64,000 bases of DNA, taken from contig NC_059478.1 in NCBI RefSeq assembly GCF_018139145.2, positions 13,933,001-13,997,000 of the forward strand. The letters are read 5' to 3'. Below are positions 1-11,720 of this stretch, piece after piece. Below the pieces are notes generated by a model. It made no database searches. It had not been told where the DNA came from and was given only the letters and a program-made list of their open reading frames with translations. Each line of letters begins with the position of its first letter. Position 1 is the first letter of the stretch. The stretch is from Gymnogyps californianus. Lineage: Eukaryota > Chordata > Aves > Accipitriformes > Cathartidae. Position numbers and translations under genes: made by a program.

Positions 1-163
1 TTGGAATTCCTGCGATTACCATGCTTTATTGTGTATTGAGTAAAACCAATTTACAATATACTTTTTCTCTTCAAAAAATAAAATCAAACTTATACCCATA
101 TTTTCCAAGTGTTACAACAAAATAATAAATCTTTTACTTAAAATTCAATAAATACAATATAGT

Positions 164-279
164 AAATCAATTTAAATAAGATATTTAAATATATATCTCC
201 TATATAAGGTATATGTGATATATATATCTTATTACAGATGTTATTTATTTTATTTAAATAAGATATAATAAATTGATTT
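164..279. repeat. Nested AT-rich inverted and direct repeats
   Basis: Two perfect inverted pairs are visible: AAATCAATTTA (164-174) with TAAATTGATTT (269-279), and AATAAGATAT (175-184) with ATATCTTATT (224-233). The left arms are contiguous. The right arms are separated by about 35 bases that contain a second copy of TTTAAATAAGATAT (171-184 and 253-266). The block could fold as a cruciform or be the remains of an AT-rich palindromic element with a local duplication. No terminal signature or target-site duplication was identified, so the element reading is only a guess. Confidence 0.6.
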
Positions 280-950
280 TAAAAATGATGAGGTTTTGTA
301 TCTATATTAAGGTTTACTGCCTTTGATATGTTTAATGTAACAAAATGAGTGTTTCAGAAAAATCCCACCAGCTGTTATACTACAGGTACACTGAGTCAGC
401 TCTACAGAAGATACTATACTAAATAAAGTGAACAAAAGTAAGGATTAATTTTCTAAATACAGTCTCAGCTTTCATGTGATCTAGCATCCACTGAAATAAT
501 TTGAAGCACTCATAAGAGTTTCATTGCATTTTAAAACAGGCCCCAGGCAACTCATCAGTGCTTCTTTGACTCCACTTACAGAGTCTTTTCTAATGGCAAA
601 AGAGTGTAAGAAATGTCTAACAAGAGCAGACTAATTGTTCCATCTTGTTCACTACTTTGTATCCAGCTAATGACAGGTTTTGAAGGAAACAAGCATTAGA
701 TCGTGTAACGCTGTAATAAACACTCCTGTTTCTGTGCAAGGGAAGAAACATATTCCTTAAAGCCTCATGACTGACGGATCTTATTATAAGTTTTGTCCTA
801 GCTACTGCTACTGCAAGTGTTATCCCTGTTGAGCTTGATTTTTAATCAGCTTTTGCATCTGTCAGAATAGTAGCCTGTGCCAGTCAATTTCATAGGTTAA
901 TTATATGTTGGGCACAATAATTTATTAGCCTTTTCAGTGTTTAAAAATCA

Positions 951-1000
951 AAGGCCAGATTCCCTTTTTGGGCTATTAACTACACTGATCATAAGCAAAT
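951..1000. repeat. Possible palindromic sauropsid repeat relic
   Basis: The stretch starts GGCCAGATTC and continues through TACACTGATCATAA. This resembles the remembered element end that reads GGCCAGATTC, then a TTACACTGGTGTAA block. Only the outer part matches; the inner core near 1000-1060 does not align convincingly. It is one of the weaker members of the set described in the findings. Confidence 0.35.
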
Positions 1001-3821
1001 GTATAGCAACGGCAACTTTATTTGTTCAGAGACAGAAACGGAGCTAAAGTAATTCATCATTAGCCAAACTGATGTTAATGGAGCCACACTAACTCACACA
1101 CTCAGGATCAAGCTCATAAACTCACATATACATTTTGTTTACTGATTTTTCCAATCTACCAGGATTTACTGTATTGATGATTGGCGGGTTAATCCCACTT
1201 TTCTTGAGTTGACTCCTGAATGGGATGTACATTTGCAAGAGCAAATGTTGCGTATAGTTATTTTTGAACTTCTGAATGTCTTTGCACTGAGAACTGACAA
1301 CTTTGACATTTCCTGTGGCTTAAAGAAGGAACATGTATTTGTAGCTCTGTGAGTTTGCACAAGATGTATTGTTTCTGTCACAAATTTCTTGCATGAATAT
1401 GTACTCTCTATGAGACTGCAGTAAGACTATTGCTTGATTGATAATGTTTCCTTTTGGCCTTCCCACATATATTGAATATGTTTTTATCAGCATCAGGTGA
1501 TCTGTATTTTCCAAAAGTGGCAACTGGAAATATTTAAAAAAAAAGACATCTTTTCAATATTCCAGATTCATATAAGTAGTTGTATTCTTTGTTGAGTCTT
1601 CAGAAAAAAGACGCAAACACAGTCTCAGAAGTGAGATAGGAAGCATGACTTCATCGCACAAGATTCAGCTGAATTAATGGAGGACGACAGACAAAAATAA
1701 CGTTCCATTCTTGAGCAGACTTGGAAGACTCATATGAATCCAGGGCTGTACAGGGACTGTTCCCATTTGCTTTCTTGACAGTGCAGTTAAAGAGGTAGGA
1801 AGGCATTATAGCCACACGTTGCTCTTGCAGTGCATTAATGACGTAGTTGAGAAGTGAGCTGAAACCTATATTCATGTGTCAGTTTTACAGCCTTACTATA
1901 AGCTAACAACTAATGCTTCCTCATTTGACCTTTCTGGGTTACCTTGTTCTCCTCTGAATATAAAGGGAGCTTAAGGAGATTAGGATCTGAAAACTAAGGG
2001 TATTGTTTATGAATTATTTATTATGTCACTAACAACATTTACTTCATAGTTCCAAATTGCTTCCTCATGCACCTAGGTTGGTAGTTCATGCAAGGCTTGA
2101 TCTCATCAGGGCAGGTTGTCCTGGCAAAAGCAGCCACACCTCTTCTCCTGTTGCAGTGACAAGCACTCACAAGCACTCCATCCTTCTCAGAACACCTTCA
2201 TCCCAAGTGTTGTATAGGCACAGACTGAAGAGACTTCGGCCTACTGCTGCCTTCTTTGTCTTTATATAGTTTTCCCAACACACTTTCCCCCTTTCCTATT
2301 TATCATCACATTCTCCAGTAAAGTGAGGTCCATTTAGTAGGAGAGGATACATCTGTCATTAGACCTTGAATTGATGGTGTTGTGTGGAGTAAGTTTTCTT
2401 TGAAACCCTTCATGCAAAGAGTTTTGGCCGTTGCAGGTATTTTCTAATATTCACTTCAAGTCAACTGCTTCCATGAATACCAAGCAAACTCATCTTCTGT
2501 TACAGAAAGTAGATGCAGAATGGCTGAGAGCACAGTCAAAGAGAATTTGCTGCGAAATGTGAATGAATAACTTTTCAGATATTTCAGGATTTTTAAAGCT
2601 CTAGTTAATAAGAAGTAGAAACACTTTCATAAATACTTGACCCAGTTCTGGAAAACTAAAAGTAATACTGAAAAAGTCATTGTTAATAACCGCCCAAACT
2701 CTTTTTTTCTTTGTTTCTGTAAAACCAGAATAATTTAACAGATACAAGAAGATTTGCTCTGAATTTGCACTGTAACAAGGGAAAGAACTTCCTGTCCCTG
2801 TGTCCCCACCCCTTTCTTCTCACTGCTAATTTTGGGAATGGGTTCTTTCCTGATATTCTTACAATGGAGATATTACTATTCTCTAAAAGATTGTTAAATT
2901 GTGCTAGTAGCATATTTCAGCATGACAATATAAGCAGGCAGCATGATGAATCATCCAGTGGCAAGTCAAACCTCAGAATCTGGAAAAGACAAATCTCACT
3001 GAAAAGCATGATGACAACATGTTTTCCAATCAAGAGGCATTCAGCGCAATCATAGCTTAGAAGATATTTGGCAGGGATATTCATACCCCCTAAGTCTTCT
3101 TTAGGGTATTTTGATAGTGATCATATCCACCTGATTTATTCATGTCTGTGTTTCTGGAATGCCATCATTTACTTATGACAGCTCTGTCCTGACACCTAAA
3201 ATCATATAGGTGAAAGAAAGAATCCATTTTAAGTATCTTTTGTATCAAATCAAATACAGCGTCAGATGAAACAGCATTAACAGTGCCTTTCAAATAAATA
3301 GTAACTGCACAGCATCATCTCTAATGTTTTTTCATCTGGGCTTACTTCAAGCATCAACTAATTCAGCTGCATCAGAAACAAAAGAAACACTGTCTTAAAT
3401 TATCATCTCCCCTTTATGAAGGAGGAAGAAACCAGGCATGTGAACTCCATGGCTCAGCATTAGAACCATTCTCAATCAAATTAATCTGAGGCTCTAGAGG
3501 TTAACAAATCCTAGTTAAAAGTGATTCTAAAATATCAGAAAAAGTATTTTTAAAATTTTAGAATATTTTTTAAAATATCAGAAAAGCAAAGACGACGTCT
3601 TTCTCTAGACTTGGAAGTTGTGATAAGGCTTCGATCGGTTTTGCAGTTTGGAAACGAAACATCTGTCTTGAAGCTAAACCCTGTGTTACAAAAGGGCGAT
3701 AATCTTTTCTGCTAGGCAAATGCCATTATTTCCTCTCTTCACAGTTAAAAAAGCCCGTGGTAGTCAAGCGTGTAGCCATTAGAGGTCACTATTAACAGGG
3801 AAATGCAGGAGCTCTGGGGAG

Positions 3822-3977
3822 CGAAGGGCGACAGGGTTAACCTGGGGCTGCGCGGCCCCGCAGCCCGGCTCTGGGGGCTGGTCTCTGGGCTGGGAGCGCG
3901 GAGTGAGTCACGGAGCTGACAGGCGGCCAGGCGGATTCCCGCCCAGCGCCTGTGCTGCCAGCACCCGCGGGGGCTCG
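3822..3977. promoter_or_regulatory. Isolated CpG-dense patch (small CpG island)
   Basis: I count 16 CpG dinucleotides in about 156 bases, inside DNA that is otherwise CpG-poor. The patch is strongly G+C-rich and drops abruptly to AT-rich DNA on both sides. It contains a perfect AP-1 heptamer TGAGTCA (3904-3910) that overlaps GTGAGT (3903-3908), a sequence that could serve as a 5' splice donor on the plus strand. No start codon with a credible protein follows on either strand; an 87-codon minus-strand frame crosses it (3745-4008) but has the Pro/Ser/Arg-rich look of translated GC-rich DNA. Known vertebrate biology links unmethylated CpG-dense DNA to promoters, first exons of non-coding RNAs and some enhancers. 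Which applies here is unknown. At about 160 bp it falls below the usual 200-bp island criterion. Confidence 0.5.
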
Positions 3978-4022
3978 AGGGGTTCAGAGCCACATCCACC
4001 CACTGCACTATTAACTTGTTAG

Positions 4023-4069
4023 GTGGGAGTTTATTTTAACATAAATAGAAAAAAGGAATTTACTCCCAC
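4023..4069. repeat. Short inverted repeat beside the CpG patch
   Basis: GTGGGAGT (4023-4030) is exactly complementary to ACTCCCAC (4062-4069), with a 31-base AT-rich loop. It lies about 45 bases right of the CpG-dense patch. It might be a paired binding site or a stem, or simply chance; eight-base arms alone are weak evidence. Confidence 0.4.
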
Positions 4070-4969
4070 TACTTGATTTGGATTAACCTTTTGACTGTAC
4101 TCTCAAACACTGCTTTTGTGATTATCTGAGCAAATTGACACAGGCAGGGGTGCAGCAAGGATGAGTTCCTGTGGGTTTGTATTGTTTATTCTTCTACTTT
4201 CTCATCTTTAAAATTTGAATCTGCAATTTTGGAGGATTTTAACTTTGCAAGAGTCAGTCAGTTGCTATTCTCTATGTAAATTTGCACAGCTCATGCAATC
4301 CGTGAGGTTAGGAATATCACTACTTTGAAAGAACGAAAAAAGTGGGGAGGGGAGGAGGGAAAGAAAAAAGCGATTGGAGGCTGAAGTAACAAAGAACTCA
4401 TCTTTAGGACTTCATGCAGCTGAAGAGGAGGTAGCGGGGACCTCCTTTACCATTAACATTACTAAACTATTTTAACACTAAAGGCAATCTGTCATTTTGA
4501 GTAAATTCTCTTCTGCTTCTATAAACACAGCCGTAATCAATTAAAGACCTACTTGTGAAGGAGCTATTGTGTGCAGTTCCATTCAGACATTGCTGAGTTG
4601 TCTTTTAGACAGCCTGTGGGGAAACACTGGTAAGGTGATGGGAAAGTTCAAAGTGCCTAACTTTTCAATGTGGATTTTGTTATTGAGACTTTTTTCTCTC
4701 CCTTTTTTTCCATATTGCTTATCATATCCAGGGTGAAAAATGGGTGATATCTCTCTATGCATTTAACATTTATAACATGTTCTGCTTGGGAGGGTCTGCA
4801 AATATTTTAAATGATTCTCTAATGTAATTCCTTGGGGGACTTATGCATGGCAGCAAATCCACTACTAATTTGAAAGTACTGAAAGAACAAGCAAACCCTA
4901 TAGAAACTATACATACATACTTATATACATACTTATAATTGTGCACATGGGCTCAGTTCCTAACATGTT

Positions 4970-5050
4970 AGACACCAGTCCAATGCAATTTTGTGCTGTG
5001 AAATAGAACCTGATTTACAGTAGTGTGAAGATGAGAATTAATTTCTGACA
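4970..5050. repeat. Palindromic sauropsid repeat relic
   Basis: ACCTGATTTACAGTAGTGTG, followed by a GAGA and a TTTCTG block, tracks a remembered element arm (CCTGATTTACACTGGTGTAA, then GAGATCAGAATCTGG). Upstream, CACCAGTCCAATG fits a decayed core of the form CACTGAAGTCAATGG. The copy is diverged and the boundaries are approximate. Confidence 0.5.
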
Positions 5051-6354
5051 CAAGCCCTTCAAAAAGTCAGTGTTCAATTTAATATTGAAAGAAACAGTCA
5101 AATAGATCATTCCAATGACTCAGATTAGTTCATTTTTTTTATCATCTTTCTATTGCACTTGATCACCTGTGCCTTCAGAGTCCCTGAAGGTTACCAATCT
5201 TTGCTGAAGCAACCAAAATAAACGAGAAAACTTGAACTTAACCTTGGTTATTTTATTCTCTTTCATTTTTCTCAATGAAGGAAATGGTAAGGTTAAGCAG
5301 AAAAATGTGTATCAGGGATTAAATTCTTACTCTTGTTTTATTAGCTTTTTTTCCCCTGAATATTGGCATGTTTTTTAGGGACATGAGTGAGGACAGAAAA
5401 ACTGAAATACAAATGGAGTTAAATTTTTTTCCCATTTCTTTGTGTTTGTATTAAAAATAAATGTAGTGAAATTTTAAGAATAGGCCCTATTAAAAAAAAA
5501 AAGAGTAGAGATTTAGGGATACTCATGGAAAGAAAATAAAAGAACAGGCAGATCATACCTGTAGAATCTGGATTTCATTGGGCTTTCTGATGTATTTACT
5601 TTTGTATCCATTGTCAATCTTCACTGCATAGTCAGGTAGGGGTAAGAGCCTCACAGAAAAGTATATTTGTATCACTTTCTGGAAATTCATAACACACTGC
5701 CTGGGGACTCAAGAATGACAGTGCCTTATTCGAAGGAAAGTCACTTAAAATTATCATTAGGCCAAGCAGTCTTTTGGCATAGTATAAATTATTTTGAAGG
5801 GATGGTGAAAAAAAAAAAGGAAAGTGTGAAGATCATAAAGAAAGTATCTTCCTTAAAAATGCAGTGAAAAATCATAGATTGTGACAAACGTACTTCTCTT
5901 ACAGTGCCTTAGCATCTACCACTTAAAAGGAAAATGAACAGTAGGTTTTTCTAGGGCACTCAGGGCAGACTGAAACCCGGTCGTGTGCTGTACTAGTGCT
6001 AGCCAGCAAACTTTCTAAACTTCATTTTTCTTTGAATGACAGCTTTTTGGAAGTTATACAGGAGAGCCTTGGTGCATATACCAGGCACTTTGTAGATGAG
6101 TCAGGACACCTTAACTAAATCCATTCATTACCCTGTCCCCATTGGGACAGGAAAAAGCTGCCAATTTGATGTTGGTAATGTGGATGCTGCATTAGGGAAT
6201 TGGCTAAGCCTGCCAGAATTCGTTCCTGAACTTCAGCAGCCACAAAAGAGTATTTCTCTGTCGTCTGTAATTGATTCAGAGCCAGGTCCCAAAAGGACAA
6301 GCTTCCTTTTGTGTGCCATCTATGCCAGGGTCTAAGGACACACAGTGCTACAAG

Positions 6355-6372
6355 TTTTTTTTTTTTTTTTTA
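6355..6372 (+). repeat. Poly(T) run, 18 bases
   Basis: Eighteen consecutive T bases on the plus strand. If this were the tail of a retroposed copy, the copy would be on the minus strand to the right. No recognisable gene copy is seen there, so it is recorded as simple sequence. Confidence 0.9.
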
Positions 6373-8388
6373 GCTAGATCACAGGAAACATCTTTAAAAA
6401 GAAAAGAAATAAAATCCAAAATGTCATAAATTGTACTCCTGAGCTTGCTAAGATACATTATTTATTAGCTTCATTATTACATTCTGGTCCATACTTTCAG
6501 AAAACAGTCACAGTCAGTTTATTATAATCTGAGTATTTAATGTCAATAGAGTGTTACCGTTTGGAGATTAAATGAGGTCTGAAACCAAAACACAGAAGAA
6601 ATGTATTTGTACAAAAAATAAAATTTCCAGCGCTTCGGCTCACTGAGCACAGTACTTATTATCATCAGTTCATATTCAGGTCAGATTCCTCCTTCCTTTG
6701 AAAAACAGGTTGAAAAACCCTTTGAAGACTTCTCCCATCTTCCCCTTACCCATCTGGTTACAAATTTACTAATATTATTAATCATTACTTTGTGTTTCAT
6801 ATTTGCATGTTCTGCATCTACTGTGCAATGTATTAAAGATTTCATGACAGTAGATCAAATAGTCCTAATAAGGCTTATGAAAAGTTATACACCTTATTAG
6901 CATCATCAGTCCATCCTGGCAACATTCTCAACTCATTCTCTAGAAAATATCCCAGAAATTTAACAAGTAGGACTTTTAGATAGTAAAACTGTTGGCCAGT
7001 CCCAGGATATTCTTGTAAAAGTGGTTTGCCTATGTGCTTGTGTTTCAAATGGTTTTAAAAATACCAGAGTATTCTCACAGCTTCTATTCCCAATTTTCAC
7101 CCTAGAATTGACTTTTAATTTGTTGAAGCAGGCATCATCTGTCTGAACTTGAGTACACTCACTGTATCTTTTCCTTGTATTCAAGTGCAAGTATATTCTG
7201 TTAGAAATGTTTTTCAAAATGCTCATTAAACATACAGGCTTATTCACATGAAAGCACACAAGTGCTATAAATGCTTAGGACAGAGCCAAGAACAGAGAAA
7301 CCTGTGTGTGGAGGGCTAATCATAGTTCAACCCAATGGTTTTAGTGGTGAAGCCTTCCTTCTCCTTCCCACCCACTCAGCAGGGGTAAGCAAAAGAACCC
7401 AGAAAGGATGAGGCCCAGTCACTATAAATGTTCAGATGTTTAATGAATGTGCCATAGCTTTCACCTACTAACTGCAAGGCCTTCTCAAGCAGACTCCAAA
7501 TTCCTGCTGAAATGAAGACTTTCTTTCCTGGACTAGGCCTGGCATTCCTGGGAAACAATGGCCCTTTTCAAGTCGTCTCTGAAATTTCACAGGTGAAGGG
7601 AACAGGGCAGTCATTTGATCCCATCCACAAGGAGCCTGTTAGCATTTTAAAAAGTGAAGACAGAGTCTATCATGGAAGCACTGGCAAAACTGGTTAGTGA
7701 CAGAAAAAGGCAACCTAGACCCACAGCTCAGGAGACCCTTGTGAATCATAAATCAGTTTGTCTTTTACCTCATGCTACAGCTTCTTTCACAAGTTTTTGC
7801 AAGCATGGGCTACACAGCCCACAGAGCTCAGGAGACAGGTCTGTAAGTTGTATCACATGCTTTGGAACAGCGGCTTTTAGGATTCCTTTGGCCAGAACTT
7901 CACTTTGAGAACGTACAAATTAAAGCAAGCCATTGCCAGGATATAGTATTGTGTATGGAGGACACCTATAAGTAATACCTGAATTCAGGCTTTTGAAATG
8001 TTCTTTAGTGGCCGAATTTCAGAAAGACAAGCATATCACAGTAATTCCAGTTGATTGGTTATAACAACATTATCAAATTCATTAGAAAACATTCAAAAGT
8101 ATATTCAGAAAACAGGAATGGGATGCTACGAGTGCTACCTGTGCACTGATAACACAATGCACTCAGAGCATAAAGAGATTGGATTTGCAGATCCCCCTTA
8201 CTCCAAATATCCAAATATGATATTCTAAAGGGACACAAGAGCTCTCAGTTCTGTGAAGAGAACTGCAGAATGACAGAAGCCTCCCAGATGATTTGAGGGA
8301 TAGGAGGTAAATATTCAGAATTAGCAGTTCTTAAGCTGGAATGTGTCACCAATTCATGTTATAGGAGATTATTTTCTTCCCGTAGTTT

Positions 8389-8406
8389 AAAAAAAAAAAA
8401 AAAAAA
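8389..8406 (+). repeat. Poly(A) run with CAAAC extension
   Basis: Eighteen A bases are followed by CAAACAAAAAAATCCC. Degenerate A/C strings of this kind recur at 39269 and 60127. It could be an old retroposon tail on the plus strand, but nothing recognisable precedes it. Confidence 0.85.
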
Positions 8407-8584
8407 CAAACAAAAAAATCCCAACTCACTGTCATTTAGCATTTTTTATATTGAGAAGTATTTTGCCTCTAAAATTCAGAGACCTTATGCACTCTCTGCC
8501 TACAGCATGTTATAGGGAATATTATACTTCTTGATCTTTTTTAGGAGAACTTGAAGGTTACTTGAATACTGAAACTCATTAAAG

Positions 8585-8600
8585 AGTTCAAATTTGAACT
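8585..8600. repeat. Perfect 16-bp palindrome
   Basis: AGTTCAAATTTGAACT is its own reverse complement. Its function is unknown. Palindromes of this length are expected only occasionally by chance in 64 kb of AT-rich DNA. Confidence 0.75.
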
Positions 8601-9064
8601 ACTTTCTGAGAGCAAACCTGGGTGAATTAACCAGGTCATTTGATAAGCAAAAGTACCAGCAAGGGGGCAATGTAAATGCTTGAGATAAGCTAAATAATGA
8701 CTGACTAGTAAGGAAGAGACCAGTATTTCATACGTGCCCCTGACCTAACTCATCCAGGCAGGGGAAAGTTGCCTTGGTTTTATTCAATGTTTCTTTTGAA
8801 ACAGCTATTTCCTAGTATTACAAGGGGAAACTTGCTTCAGTGTTTCCTTCACTTTCTGTCTTTGTACCATAATGAAGACTAGTGTTTCATTGCTTTTCTC
8901 CCATAAAAAAATCCAACTTACTGCCAGGGAAGAGATTTTTGTTTAATGGGTTTTTTTGAGAATCAATGAAGAAACCCATTTTCTCAAGTGTAAAGAAAAG
9001 TGAAAAACAGTTAGCTTAACTAAAAGCCATTTTAACCCTATGGCCAACCTGCATTTCCCTCTTG

Positions 9065-9100
9065 AGTCCAAATTTTGCTCTTCGACAAAATGAAGGTCTA
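9065..9100. repeat. Possible palindromic repeat relic
   Basis: TCCAAATTTTGCTCTT resembles the remembered element end GCCAAATTCTGCTCTCAG. The match is limited to about 20 bases and the inner core is not recognisable, so this call is weak. Confidence 0.25.
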
Positions 9101-9498
9101 CCTCTTCATTTTTCCTGTCCATGCCATTAACAGAATAATTCCCTTTTCTCCTCAGGAAAAAGTCAAGTTCATAGGTAAGCCAATCAAGGAACAGTTAAAG
9201 AGAAGATTTGAGGTGGTTCATGTGACTAAGATGAGAAGCCATTACCTTGTGTAACCTGTAGGGATTAGGAGCAGTTTTGTACTTAACATGTGGAGGATAT
9301 TTTTCCATTTTAAGTCCATCTTGGTTTTACAACATAACTATTTATAGCCATTTCACTGAGATGCTTAAGCCAAAGGGGATGGTAACCACTGAGAATTTCT
9401 GAAGGAAAGCAAAACTTCTATAACTTACTCTTTCCTATTTCCATCCTTCATTTCCTCTTCTCTCACAGCATACACGCATATGGCCTTTTTTGATTCTT

Positions 9499-10001
9499 TT
9501 AGGCAAAATCACTGGGGCAGAGACGTTCATTGGTGCTCATTGCTATGTAAAGAATATACTTTTCAGTAAACACAGGATGGGCATACTGCCCTACCTCAGG
9601 CCTGATAGTACAGGTTAGAATATTTCTAGGCCTAAGCTGCAAATTCTTAGCAGTTAGTTTTGCTGCTGTGAGGATACCAGCAACATCATCAGTGGTGCTT
9701 ATGTTACCGTTGCTGAATACCTGGACAATTATTATATTTGGTCTTGTATTCCTTGAGCTCCTCCCAGAATACTTTGCCATTACTGGAAAAATATATCTAG
9801 CTTCCTGCCTAATTTCTCGGACACCAAAAAGCTGAAAATCACACTCCGGTTTCTTTCCCCATTGTTCACAGCTGCCTCCACATCATTAGGCTTAGCAGCA
9901 GCATACTCGGAAGGAGGCCCTGAGAGAGACAGGCAGTGCGGGCAGGGTGAAGCACGGGAGGAAGCTGCCAAGGAATTGCTTCTTGGATGAACAGGGAACA
10001 A
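9499..10001 (-). pseudogene. Two adjoining minus-strand open frames, unidentified
   Basis: On the minus strand a 73-codon frame (10001 to 9780) ends in a TAA that overlaps the ATG of a 93-codon frame (9780 to 9499) in a different phase. Together they leave about 500 bases almost fully open, as would a single old reading frame carrying one frameshift. The second frame includes a compositionally ordinary stretch (STTDDVAGILTAAKLTAKN), but I cannot assign either part to a family. No poly(A) tail is seen at the 3' end near 9480 and no splice sites stand out. It may be a decayed retrocopy or a chance open region. Confidence 0.2.
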
Positions 10002-10271
10002 GGGAGCTCTGGAATGTGCTCACAGGACTTGTGCTGAGGTGCTTTCCAAAGAAAGTGGGTCAGTCATGCCACCCTCACAAAGACTGGTACAGTCTCCCGC
10101 AGGGAGAAGATTGTTTTACACAGGCGCTCCACCCATACTGGCAGAGAAACAGGGCTTATTGGCACAAGGAAGGACTAGTTGGTGGTCAGCTCTCCTTGGG
10201 GCAAGTCTGACTGAAAAGGCTGGAAGCACTTGCAGAGGTATGTGAGGCAAAGAATAGTGTTAGAATACTAA

Positions 10272-10288
10272 TTTTTTTTTTTTTTTTT
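10272..10288 (+). repeat. Poly(T) run, 17 bases
   Basis: Seventeen consecutive T bases. A minus-strand retrocopy would lie to the right of this run, but the following few hundred bases show no recognisable sequence. Confidence 0.9.
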
Positions 10289-11016
10289 AATTATAGAATT
10301 GTATTTTATAACTACGATATTGGGTAACACAAAGGGCTTTAGAATGACCTGAATAGCTCTTTTGGCAGCCTTGGTCTAACTTTACCACAAGAAATCCTCA
10401 AGATCTTTCCATCATTGTCACACCTTGGAGTTCCCTTTCAGTTTTTCTGCAAGTCTCCCTTTTAGTACTGAGTTTGAACTGTGGATAGCTTGTGACTCTG
10501 AAGAAAGCAGAAGGAGGAGTACCTTGCTATTTGGGGTATCATTAGTCCCATTCAGTTCCTTTATTTGTACGTGTGGAAGTTGGTTTTTGCTCGTTTACTG
10601 GAACTCTGTTTCACCACACTGCTGTTTGAGTTGGCAGCATTATACTTTTTATTAGAATAAACGTAGGTCCAGAAACTGATGAAACAGAAATAGAAGGTTC
10701 ACTGTAGTCTACCTTTTTCAGGGAAAATAAACATCATAGGATGCTTAAAAAAAATATCCCATGATATATCTTCCTGATTAGCAGCTAAAATCTAAATGGC
10801 TCCTTCTTACAGGCAAGACTAACCAGAAAGATTATGCTCAGCTTTGCTTAAAGGAACCTATTTATCTCTCTATTTTCATTGTTTTCACAAGCTCCCACTA
10901 CTTCAGAAGCATGGAATTGATTATATATCTTGCTTTAATGCTATGTGTTTCTGTAAGGCTCATCAATTAGGGAATGAAATCCTCAGAATTTTAGAAAGCA
11001 GCTTACAGCAAGCAGG

Positions 11017-11040
11017 TTTCCTTTTCCTTTTCCTTCCTTT
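11017..11040 (+). repeat. Pyrimidine tract (TTTTCC repeats)
   Basis: A run of T and C organised as repeats of roughly TTTTCC. It is simple sequence with no further role visible. Confidence 0.8.
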
Positions 11041-11158
11041 AAAGTAATGGAAGAGAGTGGGATTTTTTTTTTCCTTAAAAGAAGGAAAAATAGTTTTAAA
11101 CACTGAAAAGGCTATGTTCAAGTTTTTGTAGGAATTACAACTAGGAAGAGTAAAACAA

Positions 11159-11174
11159 ATATCATCGATGATAT
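11159..11174. repeat. Perfect 16-bp palindrome
   Basis: ATATCATCGATGATAT is its own reverse complement and is centred on a CpG (ATCGAT). This is more notable than a pure AT palindrome because CpG is rare in the surroundings. It could be a dimeric binding site, but this is not shown. Confidence 0.8.
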
Positions 11175-11660
11175 CAGTACTAACTTTGGCAGAATGTACT
11201 GTGTATTAGTGTTCTTGGTGAGACACACAGTGCCTGTCTGTTAGCAGATACTTTGGATATTTTCCTTCACTGGGCTACCCAAAAGCAGCTGTTCTCACTT
11301 TTGAGTGCCAACCACTGGAGATGGGCTAAATTTGTAGTACCCATTACCTGTAAAGAGTACCAAAATAGCCACATGAAACCTGACCCACAAAGAACTTCAA
11401 AACGCAGGGCTGCTCTTTGCTGCTCAGACCTGAAATGCGCCCTCTCTTCGCCACCTCCTGCCCCAGCTCTCCCCAACTCTTGGAGGAGTAAATAGAGCCA
11501 TTCATAGAACAGAGACAGAGAAAGAATTTTGAAAGTTATAAAAAACTCCCAGTATGTAATGATACCTCCTACAGTGCTAACCACCATACTAATGACGAAA
11601 AAGCTACACCCTGCATGTGCAAACTGGCATCCTTTTTACGGTATATTACTTTTTATCCTT

Positions 11661-11720
11661 CCATGAGGCTTAAAGTCAGCGGTAAAACTCCCATTGGATC
11701 TAGTTGCCATTAGATTTCTC
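11661..11720. repeat. Palindromic sauropsid repeat relic
   Basis: TAAAGTCAGCGGTAAAACTC continues into CCATTGGATCT. It aligns across its length with the remembered core TGAAGTCAATGGCAAAACTC plus CCATTGACTTCAATGG. Several substitutions separate it from that consensus, as expected of an old copy. Confidence 0.55.

Larger units (their letters stand above)
1..3821. other. AT-rich non-coding DNA, left flank
   Basis: I see no gene here. All open frames are under 100 codons, overlap each other on both strands and lack convincing exon structure. The content is a nested AT palindrome near the left edge, one possible palindromic-element relic near 951-1000, and a 15-bp direct repeat (TAAAATATCAGAAAA at 3528-3542 and 3571-3585). 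CpG is rare until the dense patch that begins at 3822. Confidence 0.7.
4070..9498. other. AT-rich non-coding DNA
   Basis: No gene is visible. The stretch contains a 27-base purine run (4344-4370), one palindromic-element relic near 5.0 kb, poly(T) and poly(A) runs, a 16-bp palindrome at 8585, and a weak element relic at 9065-9100. The overlapping small frames on both strands at 6.1-6.3 kb and 7.4-7.9 kb encode nothing I recognise. Confidence 0.65.

Noticed and set aside
7590..7640. Possible CR1 reverse-complement start (GAAGGGAACAG ... TCATTTGATCCCATCC)
   Set aside because: About 40 bases resemble the family but the following 100 bases do not.
11267..11587. 106-codon minus-strand open frame
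   Set aside because: No recognisable domain, no flanking splice or polyadenylation logic, and overlaps another frame on the plus strand. Length is within chance for 64 kb read in six frames.
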